Below are positions 40,441 to 51,704 of a stretch of 64,000 bases of DNA, one piece after another. The translations under genes and the position numbers were made by a program. How positions within the stretch are numbered: the first letter of the stretch is position 1; each line of letters opens with the position of its first letter. Source of the stretch: Adiantum capillus-veneris. Taxonomy: Eukaryota; Streptophyta; Polypodiopsida; Polypodiales; Pteridaceae. Location of the stretch: assembly GCA_014529385.2 (NCBI GenBank), contig CM043953.1, positions 87,258,342-87,322,341 on the forward strand, written 5' to 3'. The notes under the pieces were generated by a model. The model saw only the letters and a list, made by a program, of their open reading frames with translations. It ran no database searches and was not told where the DNA came from.

Positions 40441-43222
40441 TGTAAGGTCTCTGACCCCAAAAAGAGCACCATTGTACCATGGAATAAACATAATGGAAAA
40501 AGTTACAATTTTTAGTAGTTTTCCAAATTCTGTCAGTGCCATGATGTTTCGAATGTTATAAAGCTTCCAAAAGAGAATTAAAATAATTTTCGTGAAAAAT
40601 TTCCAAAAATAGTAAGTTTTTGGTCACCCAAACCGTCTAGTTTAGACCGTCTCGAAAAACTGCACCCGTATTCTGAATTTGAAAAAATGTATTTTTGGAC
40701 CTCGAGGGCTGCTAAATATGGCAGGTACTCGGACAAGTACAGCTTAGTTAGAGCTTAGTATAGCAATTTACGGCATTAATTCCGATTCGTATCGGCCGTT
40801 TCAGCAAAAAATCAAAAATTTCCTAAGAATCTGCGGGGAGGCACCGGGGCTCAAGGCTGTGTGGGAACAGGTCCCAGGCCACTCAGAGCTTGCTATAGCA
40901 GCTAGGGGGCGCCCTCTTATCTCTAGGCAGGTGTGGGAGAGTTGCCATGCTTGAGAGAGAGTGTGAGAGTCAGTTCGACTAGCTAACTAAACACTTGGTA
41001 GGCATGTAACTGGACTTACCATACATGAAGTGAGTGCTCTTCAGATGCTTATAGCAGCTTGGGTCGATTTTCAGCATGGGAGAGCCTATATAAGAGTGTA
41101 CTCACACACACACACACACATGCTTACACACCCACTCATTACACACACACACACACCTACACACACACCTTGGGGAGGTGCTGCCGACACACATAGTTTT
41201 TGGAGAAGAAGCAAAGGAGGGAACTGCTGTCCAATTCTCATCTCGAGAACTCCATTGGATCAGAATTTCGAGTAGATTTCAGTCCCTAATCACGGTAAAA
41301 TCAAATTTATTTTATGCTTTGCTGCAAACCTCTCTATCATTCTCTTAATCTCGTAACTATTATGCTTAATCATAGCTAAATTACTCAATAGCTGATCTCT
41401 AATTCTCCATATCATTAGTTTACTACATAATTCTTAATCTAACAGTTAATTATGCCAGCCATTAACCTTTCCTAATCATAGATTAATGCATGATTAGTAA
41501 GAAGAAATCTCCCGTTAGTCATCATAGTAAATAATTGTCAAGCCAACAACGATGTGGAATTGGTCAATTTCACCCTATTACCACACAATGTTTGAGTAAC
41601 TAAGTTAGACTCAATCTATTCATAGATTAAGATGTAATCAAGGGAAATTAATCCGTCATTAATCCACTAGGAAGGGAAAATCCTCTCACCTATGCATATG
41701 GTAATTCTGCATCTCTCGACTTACATTAGGAAGGTGATTGAGCATGTCTAATTCACCTCTCTAGTGATTTAATTAGTAAAAATCTGAAATTCCTAATTAC
41801 CTAAGCCAAGTACTTAACTTTAGAACCAATTCCCGCAGGAACAAGTAAGGTACTATCCATAAAATACTATGTCTTGAAGGAAATCTAACCCTCTAGTATA
41901 AAAGGAATTGTTCAGTGATTCTAATTTGTCATCTTGGTTGTTATGGTACTCTTGGACATTAGTTCTTTTTCTCCAATTTTGTCAATTAAGTAGTGAGTAT
42001 AAAATGGCCCCGGTAAAGAGAACTCGCTTCGGTGGTGCCCACGACCGTGAGGCGGGAACAACCAACGTGAATGGAAAAGGGAAAGCTCCCATGGAGGACC
42101 AAGTACCGGCCATCTCACGGGTCAATGACGAGGAAACGGATGAGGTAGGTCACATTTTTATTCAAGTTTGTTTAATTTAACATTGCATACAATAAGTTAG
42201 GAAAGAACATATCCGTAAACATGTTGGAGAAATTCGACAAAAACCTCGGCATTTGAATTGAACTGTATATTAAATTCTAAGTAGGAAAGAATGATTGATG
42301 GATATACTGTTTAAAATAGGAAAGAATGTCTGCTAAGGAAAATATAGCTCGGCATTATCATTTCTATTTCCAATGTTGAACTAGTCATGATCCCCCTATT
42401 GTCACAGGGGGTGGCTCCGATGATTTTGCAGTAGCTAGAGTTACTAGCTTAGGGCATCTATCCACGACCTTCGTTCTTTGCGGTGGATACCCACGTCTTG
42501 CGTTCTATGCGGTGGGAATGTCCATGTCATGGGTTCTATGCGGTGGACATACCTAGTTGTATGGGCAGCTAGCGACAACGGGAGGAGTAAACTCTCGCTG
42601 GAGGGAGGATGTTGTACCTCCAGAACATTGGACTTTTAAATGAACAAGTTTGAGTAGAATTTTTACTAGAATTACTGTCTTGGTGCCGCTTTGCAATACT
42701 GGTTGAAGGGTTGTCTTAATGAACCCTGTGAATCAGAATCCCATCGAGGAACTTATATGTTGAACAACCATTGTGGTAGTAATTAGGACACACAAAGAAG
42801 TGTGAGTGTGGGGGTGGAAAGTGGGGGCTTGGCTCAGGTTGCCAATGCCTATGAGAAGGGTGGTCCCAATTGGTCAAGAACTCTCCGTCCCCATAGTGTT
42901 ATAAATCGACACTAGTATTACTCATTGCCCCTAGAGCGGCAAAGTCTCAAGCGTACGTGCCTCTGAAACATGGAGAAAAAGGCACTCTAGATTTCTCTAC
43001 TCTTGGAAAGTGGGTCCTAGGATCGCTACATAAGTTAAGCACGCTTCCCCTGCGAGGTGGAGCTAGATCTCGTTGCTAGTAGGCTCGAGCTCGACTCACT
43101 TTGTGATGAGAGATCGTCCGCTAGATGAACCCTGAACCACTTTGTTTGCTTCCGCTATAGATCTAGTGGCCACCAGGTTTGCCATCAGATCCACCATTTG
43201 AGAGGGCGGGGTGGGGACCTCA
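40441..43222 (+). repeat. gypsy-T LTR 3 (3' LTR)
   Basis: This 2782-bp LTR has the TATA box at 41087, a short CA run, and the LTR exon at 42004-42144 (MAPVKRTRFGGAHDREAG...) still open and ending at GTAGGT. It ends ACCTCA, followed by the second CACCC. Confidence 0.92.
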
Positions 43223-43484
43223 CACCCCCCTGGGAGTGATGTAGTGAATGAGAGCTGGCACATAGAAATAGGGAAGTGCCATGCCCTAAGGACATGATCA
43301 ATCCACAAAGGGGAGTAAGCCCAAAGCTATGCAGAAAGATTTAAACTCCTCATGAGACAGCACCTTTGTGAAAGGTTATCATGTGTTGGCACATAATCCA
43401 AGATGATCTAACCTACTAAGAGTGTCTCTTTGACATAATGATAATGCACCTCAATGTCTTTGTGAAAACATGAAAAATTGGCAG
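43223..43484 (-). mobile_element. Copia-3: continuation of the old Copia element
   Basis: The sequence matches the 3' end of Copia-2 (20300 onward): CCCCCCTGGGAGTGATG, then the RNase H tail region with TCCACAAAGGGGAGT and TGTTGGCACATAA. It is diverged and breaks off near 43484 after CATGAAAAATT. It is the right-hand half of the element whose LTR is 1022-1239. Confidence 0.82.
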
Positions 43485-44050
43485 TTTTTTGTTTAGTTAG
43501 TTCTGCGTATTTTTGTAAATCTACATTTTTGCAAATTTGAAAAACAGAAAAAAGAAAACAAACAACTTTTGAATTTTAAAAATAAATACAATCATAAAAA
43601 ATCATTCACTAAAAAGAATTATCGGGATTATTCCCCGAACCCCGGCCTCGTTCTCGATCTAAGTCTTTGATATATAATATTGGAAGAGGAGACCTCCATA
43701 GCTTCCTTTCAAGTGAAGGATGAGAGTACCTCATACTATATATATACCCAAAGTGTAAAGTTCAAAAGGAAGCATGTGGGATTTAGGCTTCATCCTTTCC
43801 TTTCACTAGATTCCTTGGACTTTTCTCTTTTTCCTACACGCCAATGATCGAACTAGAATTCGATCATTTTGGGGGTCGAGTAGCCAAATCGTCTACTGTA
43901 AAACACATCAAATTACTCAGAATGATATGCTCATTTCGAGCTATCACATGGCCTATTCTATCTCACGCACATAAAAAGGGATTAAAAAATAAAAAATTAC
44001 AAAACAAACAAAACCAAGTAAAACGACCTAGTGGCGAGACTTCTTAGAGT
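43485..44050. other. AT-rich stretch without a recognised feature
   Basis: A-rich, low-complexity DNA lies around 43540-43620, then a segment with a repeated tetranucleotide TATA run (43738) and a small inverted repeat around TCGATCATT (43846-43866). It probably belongs to the leader of the Ty3-C element that follows, but no PBS or LTR edge was found. Confidence 0.4.
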
Positions 44051-44068
44051 ACACGTCACTCAACACTT

Positions 44069-46242
44069 TTGGGATACGCGCCTCATATGTATTTGCGCTC
44101 TGGACGAGTAATAGAGTCCGATTTATTAGAGAGTGCCTTTGCATGGGAACCCATTATCCACCAAGGTTCCGAGCCTTCGGCTGGAACCAAAAGTAGTGCA
44201 ACTCAAGACCCTCATATGGCATCTAGTGACTCTTCCTATGACTACAACATCATGGAGGGATATCGTACACGACACCCTGAAATTTCAAGTCAAGACATGC
44301 ATGCCTTTGCCCCACGGCACGGGTCTAGCATGTTTAGCCGCTTAAAAGAGACCTTTAGTCGAGCCACCCATTCTCTGAGCCCACAAGTAGTGAAGTGAAT
44401 GAGGGCGACGGGAGGTAGATTCGCCTTTCACTTCTCATTTAGACCCTGTACTCCCCAGGGGTGCCCATGTTGACATCCTACCTACTCTGCTCATTAAAGA
44501 CCCTACTGAGTCATCACCCCCTGCGGTTCTCCTACCCAATGGTAGGAGACATGCCGAAGTGCAAGAGATCGAACGATATATGCAAGCAATGAGGGAGAGG
44601 GAAATTGAGAACCTACAAATGCTAGAACAAAGCCATGAATGCAAAGACCCCTATGACAACAACCATGCCAGTCGAGCAACCGAGTGCTCCCAAGATAAAA
44701 TTCACGGAGAGTCAGGGGATGGGGAGCCATAATGATTCCACTTCAAGGGGAACCTCCAACATGCAAAGCTTAGAGGGAATATTTCTCATAGAAAATGGGA
44801 GTACGAACTACAAACTAAAACATTGACCGACTTGTACACAGGCTTCACATACCCTGTGGGATGGTTAGAGGTAGCACAATCCACGTTTGGGGCCACAAGT
44901 TTAGAGGAGTAGCAACGGATGTTCTGTGATGTCATCCATCATGCCATCCAATTAGGGAGGCAAGACTCCAGAGAATTAACATTCCTTCGACAGGTCCTAT
45001 GAGATTCTTTGATACGGAAAAAGCCAAACAGCCAACCCTATCACAAATGGAGACTCCCTTAGTGAGTCCTATCGATCCTTGTGTTGTTTCGCATGGAGTC
45101 TCTATACCCTCTGATCCCACAAGCAATAGTTTCACATCCCCAATTTAGCTCATTTTTCCCTTGAAGAATCTACGGCTACTATGTCTGTCACACCAAAAAG
45201 TACACCTTAGACCTCATTTGTGAGTAAAGCACCGCTACATAGTAGCACAATGCCCACAACAATACCTACAAGTATACCTCAATCATATGTACCTATGCGC
45301 CTTCTTACCCATGTAGCTCACACCCCCGATTGTTTCGACAACCTACACCCCACAACCACCCTATCCAAGTACTCATTCTAGAGGGGCCATACCAGATAGT
45401 ATTAACATGGCATATCCTATATCCGATATGCTTAGGGCCACACATATATGAACGTTGGATCACCACATGGCACAACATCGCACCCAACTTGGGACCCAAG
45501 GATCACCCGTATGCCTAACCCGATGTCAATCCCCATTCCACTTGCAATCCCAAGAGCGCATGTCCCCATTATACCTGCTCACTTGGGTGACTTGGCAACA
45601 TTTGCTCAAGCTTTCGATTGATCTATTGCTGAAAGTATGCGTAACACGCCTGATAGAGAGCCTAGAATTAAGGCAATACAAGTGGCCAAGCTCACACAAA
45701 AATATAGTGGGGACGGGGATGCTAGAAATCATATCGAAGTATTTGAACAAATATGTGATTCCCTAGGAGAACACAACAAACTACATAAGAGCAATGATTT
45801 ATGCCTGACGTTGAGTGGAAAGGGTGGGGATTGGTATAGGACCCTAAGGATGGAAGAGAAAACGATTTACCCTACTCTTAAGAGAGTGTTCTTGAAAGTG
45901 TGGATACGAAAGGGAGTGCTTTGGGGTGTAGCATCTTAGCTCCAAAAAGCCCAACAAGAGGAAGGGGAGTCCATGAGAGACTTTAATAATCACTTGAAGC
46001 ATTTGAATTATCGTTGTAATCCAAATGAGCGACTCAATAATAACCAATTGCTTGATAGATTCATTAGGGGACTACGGCATGAGGATATCTACAATGGCCT
46101 AGTGATTAGAGGTATCACCACTTGGGAAGCAGTCACCATCAATGCAATCCAATTGGAGGAAAATTTAACGATTCAAGGAGAAAGAGTATATGTTGAGCCT
46201 AAATCTACTAGCTCGCAGGCATCAAGGCATGAGCCAAAATGA
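44069..46242 (+). pseudogene. Ty3-C gag, broken
   Basis: The N-terminal frame 44069-44398 begins with APHMYLRSGRVIES, a YLRSGR motif common at the start of Ty3 gag. A proline/threonine-rich linker full of stops follows (44400-45490). The capsid domain is readable at 45637-46242: REPRIKAIQVAKLTQKYSG, HIEVFEQICDSL, GKGGDWYRTL, then a TAG at 45937, and LLDRFIRGLRHEDIYNGL. A degenerate knuckle-like stretch may lie near 46450. No pol follows. A 130-bp piece of the same gag (45166-45295) occurs again at 51571-51704. Confidence 0.75.
45166..45295 (+). repeat. 130-bp direct repeat, copy 1 (in Ty3-C gag)
   Basis: It starts GAATCTACGGCTACTATG and ends ATGTACCTA. It matches 51571-51704 with one 4-bp indel and a few substitutions. 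See the finding on the repeat around the Penelope-like element. Confidence 0.85.
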
Positions 46243-46499
46243 CCATAAAGCCTTTTGTTAAAGAGCAAAAGATATCTGAGATGAATTTAGCATATCCCAC
46301 CAAGGCCATTCAAGAAAGTCTCAGAGATAATCGTGCATCACAAAATAATCATATGTAACCAAGAAGGGAAAAACAATGGTGCTCAGTTTTCTTTGGTCCA
46401 CATTGCCTAGAGAATTCCCTACATAGAGTAAAATTCAACGGGAATTGCAATGCTTTGTGTAGGTACGGTTATCAAGCCTCTTGCTACCGCACATTGGCT

Positions 46500-47079
46500 G
46501 CAATTGGCTTTGCTAGTTTTTCCCACAGTCAACCCACAAGCCACCTGCTTATGCACGCGGGCTGCGGACGCAAGAAACCTACGTGAGCACAGCAACCTAC
46601 CTAGGCACAACAGGCTACAGCAACCAGCATCTGCATCGCAACCTGCTTCTGTGCAACAAGCTACAGCATGCTTCGCTTATCACCATCAGTCTATCACCTA
46701 TTTTTCTCTTTTCAATCTTACATGTGGTGTCGTCTGCTCTGAGTGATCCCTCCAACCCTCTGCACTCTTAAGCTCTTCCTAGGCGGCTGGCGATAGTATC
46801 TCCCATCTGCGCATACCACCTCCCAGGGAACCTCTCTACCGGGTCTTATACACACTGCAGTGACTCGACAACCTTTTTTCCTTGGCATGGTGCTTGAAGG
46901 CCTGATGTGGTGTATGTGCTAGACGTCACCAGCTGGGGTGAGTGCTAGAAGCAGTTCTACGCAACCGAGGGAGCTGCTGGTCGTCAACTTCTCGCCAAAC
47001 TTCTCTCACGCAGTGGTGCTGGGTGCTCAGGGTGTTGCTAGGAGTCAATCTTGCTCTGTTGGAGGCGTCAACCTTACTG
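46500..47079. other. Unassigned stretch between Ty3-C gag and the Penelope-like element
   Basis: CA-, CT- and GCAAC-rich sequence with several short loosely repeated CAGCAACC/CTACAGCA units (46590-46680). Reading frames are short and of low complexity. The 5' boundary of the Penelope-like element may lie in here but could not be located. Confidence 0.4.
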
Positions 47080-47312
47080 CAGCATCGGCCCCTCCATCAA
47101 GCTGAGCGTCGGCCCCTCCATCAATTTGCAGCGTTCGCCCCCTATCTCGAACAACATCAACCCCTCTCTCAAGTAGCAGTGGCCTTCCTCTCTCAAACGG
47201 CCCCTCGCTCAAACGGTGGTGTGCCCCTCCACCAATCCACAGCACCAGCCCCCACTCAAAAGGTGGTGCACCCCTCCACCAATCTGGCAGTGGCCCCTCA
47301 CTCATACAATGG
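47080..47312 (+). repeat. Degenerate minisatellite
   Basis: Loose repeats of units such as CGGCCCCTCCATCAA, GTGCCCCTCCACCAA and GTGGCCCCTCACTCA occur every 20-50 bases. The proline/glutamine-rich ORFs here result from the repeat. Confidence 0.7.
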
Positions 47313-48035
47313 TACGCCCCGTTACGACTGCATCACTACACTGTCAACAACATCACTACAGTGGCTTTGAACCCCTCAAACCGGCTTCAAAGTTTTGGCA
47401 GGTGCATCCCATCCTCGACAGCAGCAAACACCTTTCATGCTTCAAGCATGGCAACCCTTCCCCCATCTTTGTCATTGGCTAGCACTTTTGAAGCATCAGC
47501 CATGGAGATTGTGGGAGCCACGGGCTCTCCCAATAAGTTGTCCGAGCCCACGCTCGTTAAATTAATAGCCCGGCTCTGGCCACCAACTCCCCTTTCAGCC
47601 CCCTCTTTCTGCAAGCAACCTTCACGACTAACTCCTTGCCTACCTCTTTGGTGACCCTTACATCCGCAAGCACCCTTGCGTCCTTGGTGCCTGCCAACCT
47701 CGCTCAATCTCTGCCTGGATTCACCTGGGCAGTGGCCTTCATCAACCCACCATCTTGGAGTCTGCACACATTCGGACTACCTAAAAGAAAGCTCTTTTTG
47801 GTCCGGAGGAACTACGGGGTCTCAGGGCTAACTTACCTCTTGTGGATCTCGATCAACTCTCCCTTCCCTCTACCAAAGCGTTTGGCGTCACTAGTTCCTC
47901 TTTTGCTTCTCATAACGGTGCCTTTTCAAAGTCAATCCAAGGAGGTATCCTTTCAAACCCCCCCTCTCTTTCCCGTCCTCGTTTGGCTCTCTCCCCGCAA
48001 GCTCCTCCTCATCTTTTGCCTTTTCCTCACCCCTC

Positions 48036-48551
48036 TCTACTAAACCTTGTAATGCAACTCTACCCATTCTTCCCGTCACCAATAAACCTTTGGAGTTTGA
48101 CAAGATTGTTTCGCTCTCATTGGTAGAATTTAAAACCCTTAACCAGAATCTTCACAAATCCACTTCACATCTTGAGCATTTGCAAAATCTTCTCGCCAAC
48201 CAAAAGGCCCCTCTTAGCCTTTGCATGAAACTGCCCCGTCTCTCCCTAGAGGACACTCAAGCGCAAGCACTCTTGAGCGCCAAGATTGAAGCCCTTAATA
48301 TCCAATTTCAATTGGATTGCACCCAAGCTTATATCCATGCCCAAAGTTTACTTATCAATAACCTTCAAAAGAGCTTTGATTCTTACCGCGACATTGTAGA
48401 AGAAAGACTCTTGGACCTCACCAAAAAGCTTGCTACCATCTCCTTTCCAAGAGTCCAACCTTCAGCATGGACCAATCAAATCCTCTCTTGGAATCCTCGC
48501 TTCACGACTTCGATGCTCAACTACAAAATACGATCCTCCAAACCCACTTAG
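48036..48551 (+). pseudogene. PLE N-terminal coding fragment
   Basis: A frame of about 170 codons (NKPLEFDKIVSLSLVEFKTL...AQALLSAKIEALNIQFQLDCTQ...DIVEERLLDLTKKLATI) has the heptad pattern of a helical, possibly coiled-coil region. It lies upstream of the RT in a different frame. N-terminal helical regions of this sort occur before the RT in Penelope-like elements, so it probably belongs to the same ORF, now frameshifted. Assignment is by position only. Confidence 0.45.
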
Positions 48552-49303
48552 CCTCTTCTTTGATCTAAGCGGCACATAATGCAAGGAAGAGGGCAGAAGC
48601 TACCCTTTTGGAAGAAGCGGAGTCTCTACCCAAAGGAGAAACAATGGGAGAATTGGTGCATCATGAGGTCACCACGCAAATGAAGTACCTTCTCTCACCT
48701 CCCCCAAAGAGGCCTCCTAACCATAACCCCCCCCCCCCCCTCCGGCAAGAGCCTCTCATGAAGAGTTCATGCATCAACCTCTCAAGAAGCCCAAATCCTC
48801 TTTCCCGAGGGTCCACCTTTCGTCCTCCTCCGCCTCTTGTAACCCTCCCATTACATCATCTCCAAGGAGCCACCACCTTCCTCCCAGCTCTCCCAACCTC
48901 TCTCTTGTTCCTCCCCTTTAAGAAACCCCCAATTACCTTTTGGGCCCTATCTCTACTTCCACCATTTTTTCTCACCCTCAACATCCCCATCCAGAGCATA
49001 GCCTCCCCAAATTCCCTAGAGGGTAAAAAAACTTGCAATGGAGGAGGAAGAAGTGAGTTTTGAGCACCCTTCCTCATGGGTCCACTTGCTCTTCTCTTGA
49101 ACCCCTCTTTTCCCTCTCATTTGGACCCCTCCTCCATGTAACTCCTTCTTTCTTCCCCTCTCTTCCCTCAATGGTAGAAAAAGGTCTAAGTATTGGCTCC
49201 CCCTCACCAACCCACATCTCTACAAAATCTTGGCCTTAGGTAAGCAAACAAGTTTCACTCTTGAACATAAGATAACCAACCTCTCTTTTCACAATTTGGC
49301 TAA

Positions 49304-51115
49304 TCGCTCTCTCTCTCCGCCGCGGAACGTAAACTTTTGGGCCTTGGACTTAACTACGTTCCCCCCTCTCCTCCTCTGCCGCCTTCTTCTATCATTGTGG
49401 ATTACTCCAATCTCGAAAGGAACCTACCACTCAAGCTTTTTTTCAAAAATTCTCTCCCTCCTTCTTCTTCCTTTTCTCTCCCCAATCCCTCTTGGAACCC
49501 TCCTTTTCTCTCCACCTCCCTCAACCTTATTTTTTATGTTGTTTCCTCACACATAAAACCCCTCCTTAATCTCTCTACCCCATTCCTTTCTAAACCTTTT
49601 TTGATAAATTCCATTGCTTAGCTTAAGAATGATCATAACATTATAATCAAACCAGCGGATAAAAACCTGGGCTCCATCATCCTCTCCAAAACTTGGTACA
49701 CTAAAGAAGCACTGCATCATCTCTTGGACCCTCTCACCCTACTCTCTTATCTCTACACCACCTTTACCTTTTGTCCAATCCATTATTTTTTCCATTGTTA
49801 CGCATTATCATCTCCTCCCCCACAAAGAAGACCTTTCATCCTCTCCTCCTTTCAATCCATCTCTAAGCCCTGCCCCTTTTTTCTCCTTCCAAAAATTCAT
49901 AAACCTATCCTGGTGGGCCGTCCCATTTGCTCCTATAAGGGTTATATTTTGGAAAATGCCTCTAAGTGGCTTCATGTGCAACTCTATCCCATACTCTTGA
50001 CTAAAAAGCAACACCTCCAGGATTTTCATTCTCTTATCTTAGACCTAGCCCCCATACCCTTCTCCCCCCTTGTTACTCGCTTTACCTTTGACATGGAGTC
50101 CCTTTACCCTAGCATTCCTATCGAGGAGGGGATCTGCACTCTTAAAAATACTATCCAAGGTTTCTTTCCCTCTCCTAAGGTCAACTTCATCCTATCACTT
50201 GCTTCACTCATTCTCAACCATCATTACATCTCTTTCAAAGGTAAAGTTTGGCATCAGGTTAAGGGCACTGCCATGGGGTCTAATTTTGCGGTGGTGTATG
50301 CGGGCCTCTTTCTTTGCTCCTTTGAAGAAAGCGGTGGCCTCGTCTCTTCCCCGTCTCTCCTATACTTTAAGAGGTTTGTAGATGATGCTTTTGGAGTTTG
50401 GGAGGGCCCTCCTTCTCGTTTAGAAAAGCTTCTCCTTTTGTACGGTCATCCTCTCCAGGAACATATCAAGATCTCTCCCTCCATCTCCTCACATGAAGCT
50501 TTTATTTTGGACATACACTTTTTCAAAGGCCCCTCTTTTTGTTCTAGGGGTATTTTGGATACACATTGCCACCAAAAATCTCTTAACTCCTACAACTATA
50601 TTCCTTGGCAGTCTTGGCACCCTACCCACCAAAAAATAGCCTTTATTTTGTCAGAGCTCAAGAGGTATATAATTAGGAAAAGCTCGCTTGAGGGCTTTAT
50701 CTCTATTCGTAACCTCTTTCTCTCTAGGCTTAGAGCCAAGGGCTATCCTTCATCCTTTCTAAAGGCTTGCTTTATCTACATTTACTATGCCTCTAGGCCT
50801 TCTCTCCTTCTAAAAAAGCACAACAAAAAATCCCCGCCATCCATTGTCAAAATCCCCTTCTCACCCTTTACCCACAAACTCAAGCTTGCCCGTTCCATTA
50901 ACCAACCTCTTTCAAAAAATTTAGAGAGCAACTCCGAACTCTCCCATGTTTCCAAACTGATCATTTGTTGGCTTAATGCACCTAGTCTTGGTAACCTTCT
51001 CTCTAATGAGCCACCCTCCCCATCCCCCTTCTCCTTGCCTCCCCCCCATAACTTGGACACATCTACCCCTCCATATCCCCTTCCATTTACCTTAACAATG
51101 GACCCTTGCCCTTGA
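49304..51115 (+). pseudogene. PLE reverse transcriptase
   Basis: One frame with a single TAG (49619). In order: AAERKLLGLGLNYVPPSP (the GL-F/Y-P start of the domain), IIKPADKNLGSIILSKTWY, FLLPKIHKP with GRPI, catalytic TFDMESLYPSIPIEEGI (D at 50090), VKGTAMGSNFAVVYAGLFL, and RFVDDAFGVW (DD at 50381-50386). The thumb region includes SLNSYNYIPWQSWHP. The set LPKIHKP/GRPI/D-x-x-SLY-x-x-IP is diagnostic for Penelope-like RTs. Homologous sequence upstream lies in another frame (KITNLSFHNLANR), and the switch falls in a CT run at 49305-49318. The protein ends about 90 residues after the thumb, with no GIY-YIG domain, as in endonuclease-deficient PLEs. Confidence 0.88.
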
Positions 51116-51570
51116 CCATGGTTATTTTGTGATGTCCTTTTCCCTCCTAAGATTGTGTCAAGTCCTTTTCCATCCTAAGAGTTTACCAAATCCTCTTCTT
51201 TTTGTGCCCTCTTTATTCCACTCTTTAAGCCTCCCTTTTTCCCTCCTTTTCCTAAACTAAGTACCTCATTAAAAGATAAGATACCTCCCTCTTGAAGAGG
51301 CCTCCTCCTCTTTAAAATTTTATACTTTTTTGGGAACTCCTCTACCCTTAGTGGACACCTATTTAAACTCCTACACCTCTTGTATGGTTTACACCACTGA
51401 AGAGCTAATTGTGAAACACGTTTGGTGTAAAACCCTTTTGAAAAATTTTGCCTATCCCTCCCCCCTTCCACCCCTTGGTAAAATTTTTCCCTCTCTCTCA
51501 CCTCTTATATGTTGGCAAAAGTTATTTCGATGGCTAAGTTTATTGCTAGTTTGTTTTGCTATCAGAATAA
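51116..51570 (+). other. PLE 3' untranslated region with an inverted repeat
   Basis: Pyrimidine-rich sequence after the RT stop. At 51386-51396 and 51423-51434 an 11-bp inverted repeat (GGTTTACACCA) with one bulged base encloses 26 bases, including CTGAAGAG and GAAAC. No coding frame of note. Confidence 0.55.
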
Positions 51571-51704
51571 GAATCTTTGGCTACTATGTCTGTCCCACCA
51601 AAAAGTACACTAAGCTTAGACCTCATTTATGATTAAAGCACCGCTACATAGTAGCACAATGCCCACAACAATACCTACAAGTGTATCTCAATCATATGTA
51701 CCTA
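51571..51704 (+). repeat. 130-bp direct repeat, copy 2 (Ty3-C gag fragment)
   Basis: Homologous to 45166-45295. The minus-strand element begins eight bases after its end (TG at 51712). In the other copy the gag continues at this point, so this fragment is most likely the interrupted flank of a second Ty3-C copy. Confidence 0.85.

Larger units (their letters stand above)
1240..43222 (+). mobile_element. gypsy-T: Ty3 chromovirus array, LTR-int-LTR-int-LTR, with nested insertions
   Basis: Three LTRs of about 2.8 kb (1240-4049, 18811-35317 after removal of Copia-2, and 40441-43222) start TGTAAGGTCTCT and end ACCTCA. The first two are each followed by a TGGTATCAGAGC primer-binding site. LTR 2 and LTR 3 are each preceded by the polypurine tract TTGGGGAGG. 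The internal copies encode gag, protease, RT, RNase H, integrase and a C-terminal chromodomain, so this is a chromovirus. Copy 1 lost about 2.95 kb and copy 2 is full length but full of stops. CACCC flanks the whole array. Unequal recombination between LTRs of one insertion explains the layout best. Confidence 0.9.
47760..51570 (+). mobile_element. Penelope-like retroelement (PLE), boundaries approximate
   Basis: The core is an RT with the motifs specific to Penelope-like elements rather than to LTR or LINE elements (see 49304-51115). The 3' limit is set by Ty3-C gag sequence starting at 51571. The 5' limit is a guess. No LTRs of the usual kind, no poly-A tail, no telomeric repeats at either end and no GIY-YIG endonuclease domain were seen. 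Most of the coding strand is pyrimidine-rich. Confidence 0.75.

Noticed and set aside
43640-43700. Possible tRNA-like or PBS segment around CCCCGAACCCCGG
   Set aside because: No cloverleaf could be folded by eye and no LTR end adjoins it.
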